Source of the DNA: Paramecium pentaurelia
Taxonomy: Eukaryota; Ciliophora; Oligohymenophorea; Peniculida; Parameciidae
NCBI GenBank assembly: GCA_905183005.1
Contig: CAJJDO010000059.1
Location: forward strand, 1 to 64,000
Length of the DNA: 64,000 nt
Reading direction: 5' to 3'
Under the pieces are notes generated by a model. That model worked only from the letters and a program-made list of their open reading frames with translations. It searched no databases and had not been told where the DNA came from. Below are positions 1 through 12,700 of this stretch, in pieces. The position numbers and the translations under genes were made by a program. How positions within the stretch are numbered: the first letter of the stretch is position 1; each line of letters opens with the position of its first letter.

Positions 1-1564
1 CTGTCTTAACATCCCATAAATGAATTGAGTTATCTTTGCTAACAGATGCTAATGTAGTACTGTCAATCCAGTAGGATACTGGATTGACATGAGTATTAAG
101 ACCATCTAATAAATTTAAGTCATTGATTTCAAAATTTTTCCAATTACAATTAAATAGTTGAGCTAGATTTAAATTAACTCCGCTAACATCTACATTAATA
201 AATTCAGATCCACTAAAGTTGCATCTAACAAAGTTACCACCAATTAAAGACTTATTTTTGCTCCTTGTATTCTCGAATGATTAGTTCCTAATATCTACCT
301 TCATATCCACTAACAAGTGAAGTGAATTTGACCCACTTTAAATGAATAGATTATCAAAAGGTGTAAGTTTAATTAAGAATTTTAAGAATTAAATAATCTT
401 CTCATTATGCGATATTTTAAGTATTAGATCTTATTTTGTTTATTATAAATTTTCAATTGAATAGCTTATTTTATTATAGTCATGTGCTTTAATTTATTCA
501 AGAAGATTAGTTAATTTTTTAATTTTCTTATTGAGATCCCCTAAAATCTAATATTTATCAAGTGTTATGTTGTTTCTAACTTATAAAATATATTATTTAA
601 AAAGTGTTTGACTTTTACCTTATGACAGAAATTCAAGACAATCTGAAATTTTTTCTTTTTTCAATATTTCAACTATCATATTCATAATAAATTCATCAAT
701 ATCTTCTGATAAAGTTAAAATCTCATACAAATCTTTCTTAAATTCAAAAAATTAAACATGCTATTAAGTCTATTCAACTTATATTTATTTCTCTAGTTCA
801 TTAATTAATTCATCAATTCCTATTCTTTTTTTTATTTTATAATTTTTTATTCTCCATCCAAAATATTGAACAATCATTTGTTATAATAATTCTTTTAACT
901 ATTAATTTATTTATTTTTTTCTTAATTTCTAATTTATTTAGAATTGATTTATTTAATTTATCGCTAGTTATATTTAAAAAGATGTATCACATTTTGAAAA
1001 AAATGTTTCATTAGTCAAAACCTCATAAAAGATCAGACCCAAAGACCAAATATCAACAGATAAATCATAGTTTTTGGAGATAATCATTTCTGGGGCCAAA
1101 TATAAATAAGTTCCAGTAGTAGCAGTATTAGTTTATTCTTAATTTTATTTTGTGGTTCCAAAAACTATTAATTTGATCATACCAGGTTTTAAATCTCTAT
1201 GAAAAAATCAATTATTCTAATTCAGATACACCTTTCGCCATCTAAAAAAATATTGAAAGCTATTTACTTCTAAGCAATCCCTCCTCTTATCATACATTTA
1301 CTTTAAATCAAGACTCTTTGCAAGTTCTATTATTGTGAAAATTCCATCCTTTTACTTTTCAAAAGCATGCTCTTAAATTATATGTTAACATTTTTTTTCT
1401 CTGATAGCCTGCAAGATCTTTCATTCATGATCACTTATTGTCATTTACTATTTTATCACTACAACACTTCCGTCTAATCTTTATCCTTGAAAAACTAAGC
1501 CATTTCCACCAGTGCCAATTAGATTCCCTTTTTTAACTTCTATTTGTTCAACCTTGATGAGCAT
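1..1564 (-). CDS. Degenerate kinase / pentapeptide-repeat / WD40 protein (3' end outside window)
   Basis: The gene reads right to left from an ATG at 1564 and runs off the left edge. Its N-terminus has a protein-kinase glycine loop (GTGGNGLVFQG), a VVVIK lysine motif, HRDLKP near 1186-1203, LAPEM and DIWSLG. A long Gln/Lys-rich coiled region follows, then pentapeptide-like repeats (FVRCNFSGSEFINVDVSG) and the start of a WD40 repeat (SVSKDNSIHLWDVKT). This order is typical of large ciliate repeat proteins. The kinase part is damaged: an in-frame TGA lies near 1415, the frame changes just before HRDLKP even after removing a likely 26-nt intron, the stretch between HRDLKP and the activation segment is too short, and DFG reads VFG. 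From about 1190 down to 1 the frame is open. It is either a pseudokinase fused to a scaffold or a decaying gene. Domain calls are confident; the 5' exon structure is not. Confidence 0.55.
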
Positions 1565-2751
1565 TAATTTAAAACTCTATAAAAATTATTTAATTTTAAT
1601 TATAAGAAATATATGTATTGAACCAAGCTTTATTTTGGAAATTCCACTTAAACTATTGTAACAAAATAAAATAAACAAAGGCAAATCATGTTTATTGTAA
1701 CCTTTGAAAGTTTCTACCAATTTTTCTATTTGTTTACCATTATTATTATTAAACCACCATGAAACTATTTATCTCCTCTCGAAATAATGTCTATTGGTAT
1801 AAGGTAGTGATTATTATATTCAACCAGTTAAAGTTTATTTATATATGAATATTTTCAATTATAACAATATCCTAAATCAACAGATATCATTCTTCAATTA
1901 AGAGATAATTCAAATACACTAGACCTTGAAATTGATTTTTTTATCTCTTTCGACAAGCCTAATGATGACTAAAATTCGCCGAGGCATCTTTTTTGGTTTT
2001 CTTCTATAAAATTATAATTTGTCCTCTATACTAAAACTGCATCATAACATTTTCATAGCATATCTTACTCATAGATATTCGTACTAATGAGCATTTAAAA
2101 TTCCAAATTTTTATGCTCATTTCATATTGACCTCAACCAAGCCAACAAACACCTTTCCCTTTTTAATTGGCTTATTCTTATGAATTACAATATAATTAGA
2201 AGGGAATTTAATAATCAATTTAGTAAGTAATCATAACAGAATTATTGTTTGTTACCAAAATAGACATATTTTGCATAAAGTGTCAGCAAAAAATATCTAA
2301 TTTTCTTTTTGTATTTATAAAAATTATTAAGATCAGAACAATTAGAATCTCTCTTTGGCAATAGAATTTTGTTTTGACTGATCCAAATGATAACAGCAAT
2401 TTTCAAATTTTAAACAGAAACTGATTTATGTTTTGAGAAAAAGAAAACATGTTTAATTTTATTTCCTATTCTCGAACGGATATATTTGAGTCATTCTCCA
2501 TTAATTTTAGTTCATTAATTTAGTATCAACCTTATAAAAGATGTAAATAAAACATGAAAAAATCATCAGATACTTGAATACTTGACTGAAACTATCCCAA
2601 ATCTATTTCTAATACAAACAATAGGCTTTTCCCTTTATATAAAAGCGAAAAATATATGATTTTTTCGAATCAAAACTCTGATATTTAACCAGGTTTTGAA
2701 TTCCCTGAATATTATTAATTATTTAATAAAAAATAAGTTTACATCTCAAAA
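1565..2751. other. Intergenic stretch without a supportable gene
   Basis: AT-rich sequence between the minus-strand kinase gene and the first copy of the TPR gene start. From 1845 onward it is the left part of the exact 1309-bp duplicated block. Both strands show short frames interrupted by TGA; none has a recognisable domain. Confidence 0.5.
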
Positions 2752-3153
2752 ATGAGCCAAAAAAATTCAAAGGAAAACGAAAATGCTGCTGCGTTAGCTC
2801 ATTATAAAAGAAACTAAGTACAATTATTAAATTGAATTTTTTTAGGAGTTTATAATTAATTATAAAACAGAAGAAGCATTATTAGAAATTAATAATGCCT
2901 TGGATCTTTGTCCTCAATTTGCAGAAGCTTACACTTTAAGAAGTGCAATGTTTTAAATATCAAATTAGGTAAATTATATGAAAAAATGAAATTATATGAT
3001 AAAGCATTGGAAGATGTAAATTATAGCATATCCATAAACAATAATAACGCTGCATGTTATTATTAACGAGGTATAAAATTAGTAGTCATAATTTAAGCAA
3101 CAATTTATTGGAGAAAATTATTATTCGATCTAGCACTTTAAGATTGTATGAAG
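1845..3153. repeat. Exact direct repeat, copy 1 (1309 bp)
   Basis: This block recurs at 3155-4463 after a single N at 3154, with no difference found on reading both copies. It contains intergenic DNA and the first exons of the TPR gene. A perfect repeat joined by one N is what two overlapping contig ends produce when scaffolded without merging, so a real tandem duplication is the less likely reading. Confidence 0.9.
2752..3153 (+). pseudogene. Truncated first copy of the TPR gene 5' end
   Basis: Identical to the start of the gene at 4062 (same ATG, same 28-nt first intron, same first TPR-like segment) and cut off at the N. It is probably an assembly shadow rather than a second gene. If the duplication is real, this is a 5' fragment with no 3' part. 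Confidence 0.75.
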
Positions 3154-3154
3154 N
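3154..3154. other. Single ambiguous base (assembly join)
   Basis: The only N seen in the window, placed exactly between the two identical 1309-bp blocks. Confidence 0.95.
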
Positions 3155-4463
3155 ATGAATATTTTCAATTATAACAATATCCTAAATCAACAGATATCAT
3201 TCTTCAATTAAGAGATAATTCAAATACACTAGACCTTGAAATTGATTTTTTTATCTCTTTCGACAAGCCTAATGATGACTAAAATTCGCCGAGGCATCTT
3301 TTTTGGTTTTCTTCTATAAAATTATAATTTGTCCTCTATACTAAAACTGCATCATAACATTTTCATAGCATATCTTACTCATAGATATTCGTACTAATGA
3401 GCATTTAAAATTCCAAATTTTTATGCTCATTTCATATTGACCTCAACCAAGCCAACAAACACCTTTCCCTTTTTAATTGGCTTATTCTTATGAATTACAA
3501 TATAATTAGAAGGGAATTTAATAATCAATTTAGTAAGTAATCATAACAGAATTATTGTTTGTTACCAAAATAGACATATTTTGCATAAAGTGTCAGCAAA
3601 AAATATCTAATTTTCTTTTTGTATTTATAAAAATTATTAAGATCAGAACAATTAGAATCTCTCTTTGGCAATAGAATTTTGTTTTGACTGATCCAAATGA
3701 TAACAGCAATTTTCAAATTTTAAACAGAAACTGATTTATGTTTTGAGAAAAAGAAAACATGTTTAATTTTATTTCCTATTCTCGAACGGATATATTTGAG
3801 TCATTCTCCATTAATTTTAGTTCATTAATTTAGTATCAACCTTATAAAAGATGTAAATAAAACATGAAAAAATCATCAGATACTTGAATACTTGACTGAA
3901 ACTATCCCAAATCTATTTCTAATACAAACAATAGGCTTTTCCCTTTATATAAAAGCGAAAAATATATGATTTTTTCGAATCAAAACTCTGATATTTAACC
4001 AGGTTTTGAATTCCCTGAATATTATTAATTATTTAATAAAAAATAAGTTTACATCTCAAAAATGAGCCAAAAAAATTCAAAGGAAAACGAAAATGCTGCT
4101 GCGTTAGCTCATTATAAAAGAAACTAAGTACAATTATTAAATTGAATTTTTTTAGGAGTTTATAATTAATTATAAAACAGAAGAAGCATTATTAGAAATT
4201 AATAATGCCTTGGATCTTTGTCCTCAATTTGCAGAAGCTTACACTTTAAGAAGTGCAATGTTTTAAATATCAAATTAGGTAAATTATATGAAAAAATGAA
4301 ATTATATGATAAAGCATTGGAAGATGTAAATTATAGCATATCCATAAACAATAATAACGCTGCATGTTATTATTAACGAGGTATAAAATTAGTAGTCATA
4401 ATTTAAGCAACAATTTATTGGAGAAAATTATTATTCGATCTAGCACTTTAAGATTGTATGAAG
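3155..4463. repeat. Exact direct repeat, copy 2 (1309 bp)
   Basis: Second copy of 1845-3153. This copy continues into the full TPR gene, so it is the one carrying the functional 5' end. Confidence 0.9.
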
Positions 4464-6588
4464 TGTCTTTAGAATAATACAGAATTTGCAATAGGTTATA
4501 GTAGAATGAGTAATCAATTTATAGGCTCGATTATGAGAAGTTTTAAATAAAAGGATAATGAACTTTAATATTTAAATAAACTATAGAAAAAAATGGCAAT
4601 TGTTATTAGGCCTTTAATAATAGAGGTAAAATTGATATTGAAATTTAAGGCTTATATTATATGGATGAACAAATGAGTGATTTTGCATTTAGAGATTTCA
4701 ATTAAGCTATAACATTAATCCTAAATTCTCAATAGCCTATTATAACAGAGGTGAAGACTGTTAAACTTAATGTGTGAGGCAATTTATATACAAATATTGG
4801 TGACAAAGATAAAGCATTAAGTGACTATAATCAAGCAATCCTACTTGATCCAGATAATGCAAAAGCTTATTATAACAGAGGTGAATACTATTCCACTTAA
4901 TAAATAAGGCAATTTATATCAAACTATTGGTGACAAAGATAAAGCATTAAGGGACTATAATCAAGCAATCCAACTTGATCCAAAATTCTCAATAGCCTAT
5001 AATAACAGAGGTGAATACTTTTAAACTTAATATATTAGGCAATTTATATAAAGATATTGGTGAAAAAGATAAAGCATTGAGTGACTATAATCAAGCAATC
5101 TAACTTGATACTAAATATGTTGATCTCTATTTTAACAGAGGTGAATACTATTACACTTAATACCTTAAGCAATTTATATCAAGCTATTGGTGACAAAGAT
5201 AAGGCATTAAGCGACTATAATCAAGCAATACAACTTGATCCTAAATATGTTAATGCCTATAATAACAGAGGTGAATACTATTACACTTAATACCTTAAGC
5301 AATTTATATCAAGCTATTGGTGACAAAGTTCAAGCATTAAGTGACTATTAACAAGGATTATCTCTATCTCCTAATCATTCATTCTTATTATGCAATTTAG
5401 GTAGTTTTTATTACATTCTTTCTAACCATACTCAATAAGCTTATGAATGTTATTAAACAGCCATAAATTCTTTAGAGAGCTTAAAATAATCAGAAATTGC
5501 GTAATTCCAGTTAATTCAAAGGACTATTAAAGACTTAATAAATATGTTTGACATCCTTAAAAATTTAGAATAAGGAATTGAGCAATCTAAATAACTTTTA
5601 GAGAAGCTACCAACTGAAACACCATAAGAATAATAGAATAAAAAAAATTATAGTACAAAAATAGAATAATATCAAAATGAAATCAAACCAATTCTAACAA
5701 TCCCAATAAACCAATCAATAGAGCTTGAAAACTAATAAGTTTAAAATGAATAACTGAATTAAATATTGTTATATGTTAAACAGTTAAAATAAGAGATATT
5801 ACAATAAAATAAAGTAATTTCAAAAGTATAAGAAGAAAATGCAGATTTAAAAATAAAGTAAATCAATTAGAGCAACAAGATGGAAATTAAATTGATTTTT
5901 ATTAAAAGATCTTGATAAACCAGAAAATTAGCATTAAGAAATTTATTCCAAATCCTTATTTTGGAGGCTTTACAATTATCTTCAAGCGATGTAGTAAATC
6001 TCTACAAATTTATATTAATTAAACCCAGATGCAGTTATTGAAACAAACTCAGAAAAGGTTTTAAATATTGTTCAAAAAATTTCAAACCTTGGATCAGTTG
6101 CACTTTCACCAATACCAATCATTGGAGATGCTTTTCAAATTATAAATGCTGCCCTTGATTATGCTATAGATGAAAAGAATGTGAATAAATTTAATAAAAG
6201 AGTAAGAATTCTAAGCTAAATACTTATATTTTTTGCAGTAAATCCATAAAAATTAGAAATTGAAGTGCAAATGGCAGCAATATCTTTAGGAAAATAACAA
6301 TAGGTAAATATGAAAAAAAGGAAAGAAACAATTTTTAAAAATAGAGTTAACGATTTATTAGCAAAAGAAAGCAGTTCCTCAGAATTATTTAAGAATATTT
6401 ACTGGATTTGTGGCACAGAAGATGCATTAATCATTTTAAGCTATTTAGAAAAAAACTATGAAAAAATATTAAAGGAATAACAGAAAAAGTTAAGGGAGAT
6501 ATTTGAAGATGCTGTTAAATCATATTAGTATTTACCTTAAAATATATCTGTGGATATCGGTTGTTCTTCAACATGTTAAATGATTTGA
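4062..6588 (+). CDS. TPR-repeat protein with coiled-coil and conserved C-terminal region
   Basis: It starts at ATG 4062 (MSQKNSKENENAAALAHYKR) and ends at TGA 6586-6588. The N-terminal half is tetratricopeptide repeats of 34 residues with the pattern DKALSDYNQAIQLDP...YNNRG. A Gln/Glu-rich coiled coil follows (about 5480-5880), then a helical region of roughly 230 residues with a small-residue, possibly membrane-associating segment (VALSPIPIIGDAFQII). An intron splits most repeats after NRG. The model is not clean. A one-base deletion seems to lie near 4710 in the repeat before the tandem array. The introns at 5141 and 5271 lack a properly placed AG. The frame shifts by one within the A/T-rich stretch at 5885-5905. 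The gene may be decaying or contain sequence errors. TPR arrays bind proteins; no specific partner can be named. Confidence 0.7.
4751..5400 (+). repeat. Tandem 130-bp units: one TPR (102 nt) plus one 28-nt intron
   Basis: The donor GTGAA recurs at 4751, 4881, 5011, 5141 and 5271, an exact 130-bp period. Each unit is 102 nt of coding sequence (one 34-residue TPR) plus a 28-nt intron in the same place, between NR and the G codon. The array therefore grew by copying exon and intron together. The fourth and fifth units share an altered 3' splice region. Confidence 0.85.
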
Positions 6589-9500
6589 TATAATTCATTA
6601 AAATAAAACAAAAAATTAATTTTATCCTAATCAAAATTTTATTATTACTTTTATTAATATTATTCAATAGTTTAAAAAGTTCTATTTAAAATAATATAAA
6701 AAATATTCAAAGTTTTTTATAATGCTGACTATTGGTTCCAAAAATATCTGACTACATTGAGATACCATTTAAGCATTATAGATTTGATACTTGTAATATA
6801 ATAGAATAAACTTAGTATATTAGTAGAGATGAAAAGCTATTTGGTAAAGGATTATACTGTTTTAATTTAAATTGAATATTTTTATTTGAAAATAGATCAA
6901 AATTGACACGGACTAATCATAGAATTAACAGAAAAGAATAACACTTTTTAAAGGATGAAAGTAATTTCTAAATACATAAGGTTAGATAATCATATTTATT
7001 AGAGAAGCAAGAAAAAAATAATTGTTACCTAATTATTTTCATATTAAATTTTCACAATGAAATAAGGAGAATGGATCAACCAAAAATCGATTATTATCAT
7101 TTAGACTTTATTTAAGGAGTCAAATCTTGAAATTCTTAAGTCTTTGAATTTTTTTAATTTGCGCTTATTTATCTTTTAAGCAAGTTAAGAATAATAATTA
7201 TTAAACAATTCAAGATTAATACAATTCCCCTATTTTAAAGAAATCATTTGTAAGAAAGTATTAATGATATTTAATATTTTTAGTCTCCAATAATATGACT
7301 ACTCTCCTCATAGTCGAATAACGAAAATGATTAAGTTCAAAGGGAAATTGCATTTTGAAAAGCTAATTGGATCAAAAATAAAAGTGAAACTGTTTTTATA
7401 AAGAATATTACAATTATCAAATATCCTGTATTTTTCAGTTTTTTGTTCATAATAGATTTTCAAGACCTAATTATTACATTAAAAGTTTAGGATTATACTT
7501 GAAAACAAATATTAATAGTTAAGTTATTAAAATAAAACAAATAAATTTTTGGTTTACTAAGTTAAAACCAACTTATTATTTTTTTGTTTGGGGGTTTGAG
7601 ATGAGGAGTCAAAAGCAATTTGACTAACCAATAAAGAACAAAGCTTGAATTTTTCCTGAATTAATACTAATTGGTTGAAGTCAAAAAAGAAATATCCATT
7701 GACTTCACCCTTTTTGGCTAATCAGCAGATTTGCTTTGAATATCACATAGGTTAAATATTTACTTTTTTTTGCTTTCACAACAAAAGAAATCATAATTTA
7801 TCGAAAAATTTTTTATTTTAACAAATTTGGATTTTTTTTTTAATTAGAATAAGAATTATAGCATATCCAAAAAATAATTGATATTTTTTTCAAATCATAA
7901 TTGCCTTATTAGCATAAAAAATAAAAAAAAAAATAAGATTTCATTTGGATTACAATAATTTAAAGAAGTTTTTTTAATTTTTAACTCTATTAAGAAAATT
8001 AAAGTCTTCCTAGTAATTTTTTTGATGATTAGGCAGTCCAAGTTTATAATTCTTCGAAATCTACTTAAGTATCGAAAAAAACAAGTATATTAATTGTCTT
8101 ATTTTGATTACATATATAAATATTATCATATGGCTAACTATTTACTTGTATGAAGGTCGATTTTTGAAGAAAAATTTTATTAAAAGCTCACTCTTTTTTT
8201 CTAACAATTAGTTATAATCTTAACAATCATGTATGAATTTATTTTTAAATAAGAGTTTAATGATTCTATAAATTAATACCTTCTATTAGCATTAAAGTTA
8301 TGAAAATATTGTTGAGGTCAAATAATAAATTTCTTAGAAACATTTAAACAGAGTTATTTAATTCGATTAATAAAATTTATTATTGATGAAAAAATAAACT
8401 AAATTAGAAATTTCAAATCTTGCTGGATGAAGTCAATTAACTGTTAAACTTTGGTTTTTGTGGGTCTTAAAATACCTAGATTTAGCTTCAATTGCTGATT
8501 GAAGTAAAGAAGAAATCAGTTAAATTCTTGAATTTCTATCTGATCCAAATATGTATATAAATTTTAGATAAATTTTTCTAACTAGAAAAAAGGAAAATTT
8601 TGCATAACCCAAAGTCTTCATCTTTGAAAAATTTAATAGATTTTCTTTGAATTTCGTTTATTTGGCTGGTTGATTAGTTCCAAGAATTCAGTTTTCTCGA
8701 TCCAAGAAATCATGTGGAAAATTTTGATCTGGATATTAATTTCTCATTAAAATCATTTCAAGATTGATGGTTATTTCTTGTAATTAATTTAGGTGAGTTA
8801 AATTATTTATCAAAACTGTAAATCTTATGAATGAGATCATACTTGCTTTAAACAAGTTTTTCAGAAGAGCTTGATTATTATTGATGATTAAACTATCTTT
8901 TTAGTCATTATATTGTGAAATACTTTTTTATATTAATTAATAATAAAGAGCTATTGAAAGATAAGCTCGAACAGATAACTTTTTAAAATTACGAAACTTA
9001 TTTATTAGTTCAAATTAATTTCTTTTAATCTAATCACTAAAGATCCCAATCCTTGATAAGAAATATCAATATATTTATAAAAATTAGTTAAACCTAACAT
9101 AACAACTTAATGATTTTAGAAGAATATAGTTGTTTAACTTTTCTTTTAATTTGATTACATATAGATTTCATACTTTCTGTTAGCCTCTTCACTGAACTGA
9201 TAGATTATATAATAGAAAACCATTAATATTTACATCTCAATAATATTTATTATAAAATTATTCCCTACATTAGATTGTCCATAAAATAAGGCAAAGATAC
9301 AATCTAAAACAATTTATATTCATAGAATTGATAAAGAGACCATACTTTATTTGAAATTTTTTAAACTTAATTGTATTAAAAATCGGTAAAACTTTCATTA
9401 CATGAGTAAAGCCTTGTTTAATCTGTATTTTGTTAAATTAAAACACTTTTCTTTAAGTATTATAATTTTCAATTTTATTTATTAAATCAATTACTTAGAA

Positions 9501-9727
9501 TATTCATGATAAATGTAAAAGCTCAAAAAAATAGTTAAACCATCTATAATAAAATTTATAAGAATTCATTCTAAATTTATACTATTTTAATTATTATTGT
9601 AAAATTTTAGTAAAAAAATAATTAAAGTACTTTTTTTGACTCAAATGAATTACTTTTTAAAGAAATTGATTATTATTTATCATTATCAAAATAATATATA
9701 TTAAGCAGCGCAAACAGAAAATAAAAA
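6589..9727. other. 3.1-kb region without a supportable gene
   Basis: AT-rich DNA between the TPR gene and the 3' end of the cyclase gene. Patches such as 8680-8770 read like protein for 30-40 codons with ciliate codons but are interrupted by TGA, and no known domain appears on either strand. No RNA gene, telomeric repeat or clear inverted repeat was seen. It is unusually long for an intergenic gap beside such compact neighbours. Confidence 0.5.
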
Positions 9728-12700
9728 TCATATTTTAAATGATTCTCTTTCGCTAGGCTGATTTGAATCATCAAATCCAGAATCATTTTTTTGAGTTTCA
9801 ACAAAGTAACCATTTGTTTGTCTATTAATTGATTTAAATTCAATTAATTTGTTAGGAATAAAATTGAATGCCCCAGGATATTAAACTTCTAATAATTGCT
9901 TGGTTTCCTCTGAGACTTGAACTCTTCCTTTTTCTCCATTAGATTCCATTTTATTTGAAATCATAACATCTGCTCCGTAAACATCATACCTAACTATTTC
10001 GGTTCCTAAAATTCCTGCAATAACTTTCCCCTAAAATTTAAATAATAATGAATTACAGTATGTATTCCAATTCTCATATCTAATCCGTCAAATCCAATTA
10101 TCTATCTTACATTTCTAATAATTTCAATCATTCCGAATCCCAATTCAACAACATTCTTAGCTTCTTATGCAGGATTTCTTTGTCTAATATCTATAACTCC
10201 CACTGCAACATAACAGTCTCCAATAGTATACAGCTTGTATGTATTTTAAGTTAAACATTTTTTATCAAATTCTGTGAATAGATTTCTTAACATATTAACA
10301 ACTTACTCAGGTTCAACCTTACTAGAATATTCTGTAAATCCTGCTATATCAGCAAACAATAAGGTTGCTTCTTCTAACTATTCTACTAAGACCTCTCTTT
10401 AATTATTAGATAAAAATTGTTTTAAAATATGATTAGGTAGAAGGTATTTAACTAAGTTTTCGGATTAGCACTTTTTAATTTCAAGAGATCTTTTATTATT
10501 AAAGGTATTCAGATCTTAATAAAATATATTGTATTAAACAGAGAACATAAGAATGCCTTAATAAATTGTATAATATGCTACAGCCCAATCATTAAATTTG
10601 ACAAGTACAATTATAATTTGAGCTACACAAAAGAATAATAAGAATGCTACTTTATGTTTAATTTGAACAATTGATAAAGAACAAAAGAAACATATCAATA
10701 GTATTCCTTCTGAGGCTTACAATTCGAACAATTCCTCACTTTTAAGGAGTACGAATTCCAATAAGATACTAAACAAAAGAATTATGTAAGTTGCAATAAA
10801 ATATTAACCTTGGTAGAACTTGTGTTTTAATTTCTTATTTTATAACAATGCCAGAACCAATAATACTATAGTTGCGAATAATCGAATGGCTATTATTAAG
10901 AAGGGACTTTCTATGATAGATTATTAGACTAAAATAAAAAGAGTAAGAGTTTTTGCAAGATATTGTAAAAAATGCAAATATATAGTAATAAATACTATAT
11001 TTCTCCCTTCAGCATTTTATTCTATGAACTCTTTTGCTAATTAATATTGATGTTCCTTAAATCCAAGATATAATTTTTTCTTCTCTAATTGTAAACATTC
11101 ACTTATCACATTACTATTGTCATCTTCTAAATAACCTTTAATTTTATCGAATTCAATATCATAATCTGGAAAATCATCAATCACATCTATTTACAGATCT
11201 CTTCTTAACTTTTATGAAATTTCAGATAATAGATTTGATTTCTCAAAGTATGATGCTAATTACTCTTTTTCCAATTGACTTACTTCTTAATCAGCCTCTA
11301 TTTAAATATTTTAATTGCTATTAAGTTTAATTTAACCTGCTGTTTGGTATTGTTAAGGCATTGATCGCATAAGTAAAGTTTATCTTGAATTAGCTTTCCT
11401 TTTAAATTGCTTCACAGGATCTTGCTATTATTATCGATTTGAGACATCTTAAGAGGAATCCTATTATGCTGGAATAGATTATTTAGATGAATGCTATTAT
11501 ATAATATCATTATTGGTGTTTGTGTTTTAGATATTATAGGTAACATTATCTTATAAGTTAAATTAGATGCTTTCTTATCTTTTCAACGAGTTTTGAGCAA
11601 ATGATGATGGTTATTTAGCAGAAGATGGTATATTTCCTTAAATTGAAGGTTGAGGTGAGAGTATATGATTATTGGATTCTTCACTTTTCAGAATAACTCC
11701 TCTTTTTTTTATATTCTTCTTTTCAGTATTTCTTTTAATTTCCTTACTCACTTAATATGTTATTAGTTCCCCTTTTCCTTTAGCAGCCACTTTCCTTTAA
11801 GTAAACTACAATTCAGGCATATTAATTTCTAAATATGCTTCATTCGATAGAGTGACTTATCCATCTTGTCCAGTTGAACAAACTCTACTAGTTGTATTAA
11901 CAGTATCGCCAATCAAAGAAAATTGAGGTTTATGATGTCCTATCACTCCAGCTATCACTCTACCATAATGTATTCCTATTTTTATTGTCAAATGTCCAAT
12001 CTGTCCATATTTAACTTTTCTTGTGTGATCCATCATTTCTAATGATAATTAAACAGCCTATTAAATACTCTAAAATTGTTACTCTTTTAACACAATTTTA
12101 ATTATAAAATTTGGTTCCTTAGTCTACTGCTTTTAGACCCCCTGCTGCCATATATGTTTTACCAACAGTTTCTATTTTTTGCATTCCATTTTAAGCACAT
12201 AACTAATCAAATGATCTAAACAATCCATCTAAAATCTTCACAATATTTTCCTTTTCAACTGTAATCAAATCATCAAAACCACAAATATCACAAAATAAAA
12301 TTGACACATTCCCTTAGTTCTCACTTATCTCAAACATGCCCTCTAAATTATATAAATCATAACAACTTACTTGCATTAATTCTATCCCTAATAAATTTTG
12401 GTAATAAAATTGATAAAACATTTGTCATTTTTGATGTTTCTTAATTCAAAGTCACATCAAGCATAAAATCTTCCCTTTCTAACCTAATCAATTTATATTG
12501 TAAAGCCATAAATAAGATACTAGTTGCGATAACAACTACTTCTCCGTTGATTAAAGAATAGTAAGTTATTTAAACTTAGGAAAATTCCATTATTGAGTAT
12601 TTTTTAATGAATCCAATCACTGATAATATTCCAAGAATAAAATTGATTATAGGTAGGTGTATCCGTGAAAATAATAATACAACTATGTAACTTTAGGTGA

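Noticed and set aside
7590..7605. Telomere-like G/T run (TTTGGGGGTTTG)
   Set aside because: A single short run, not repeated; no chromosome end here.
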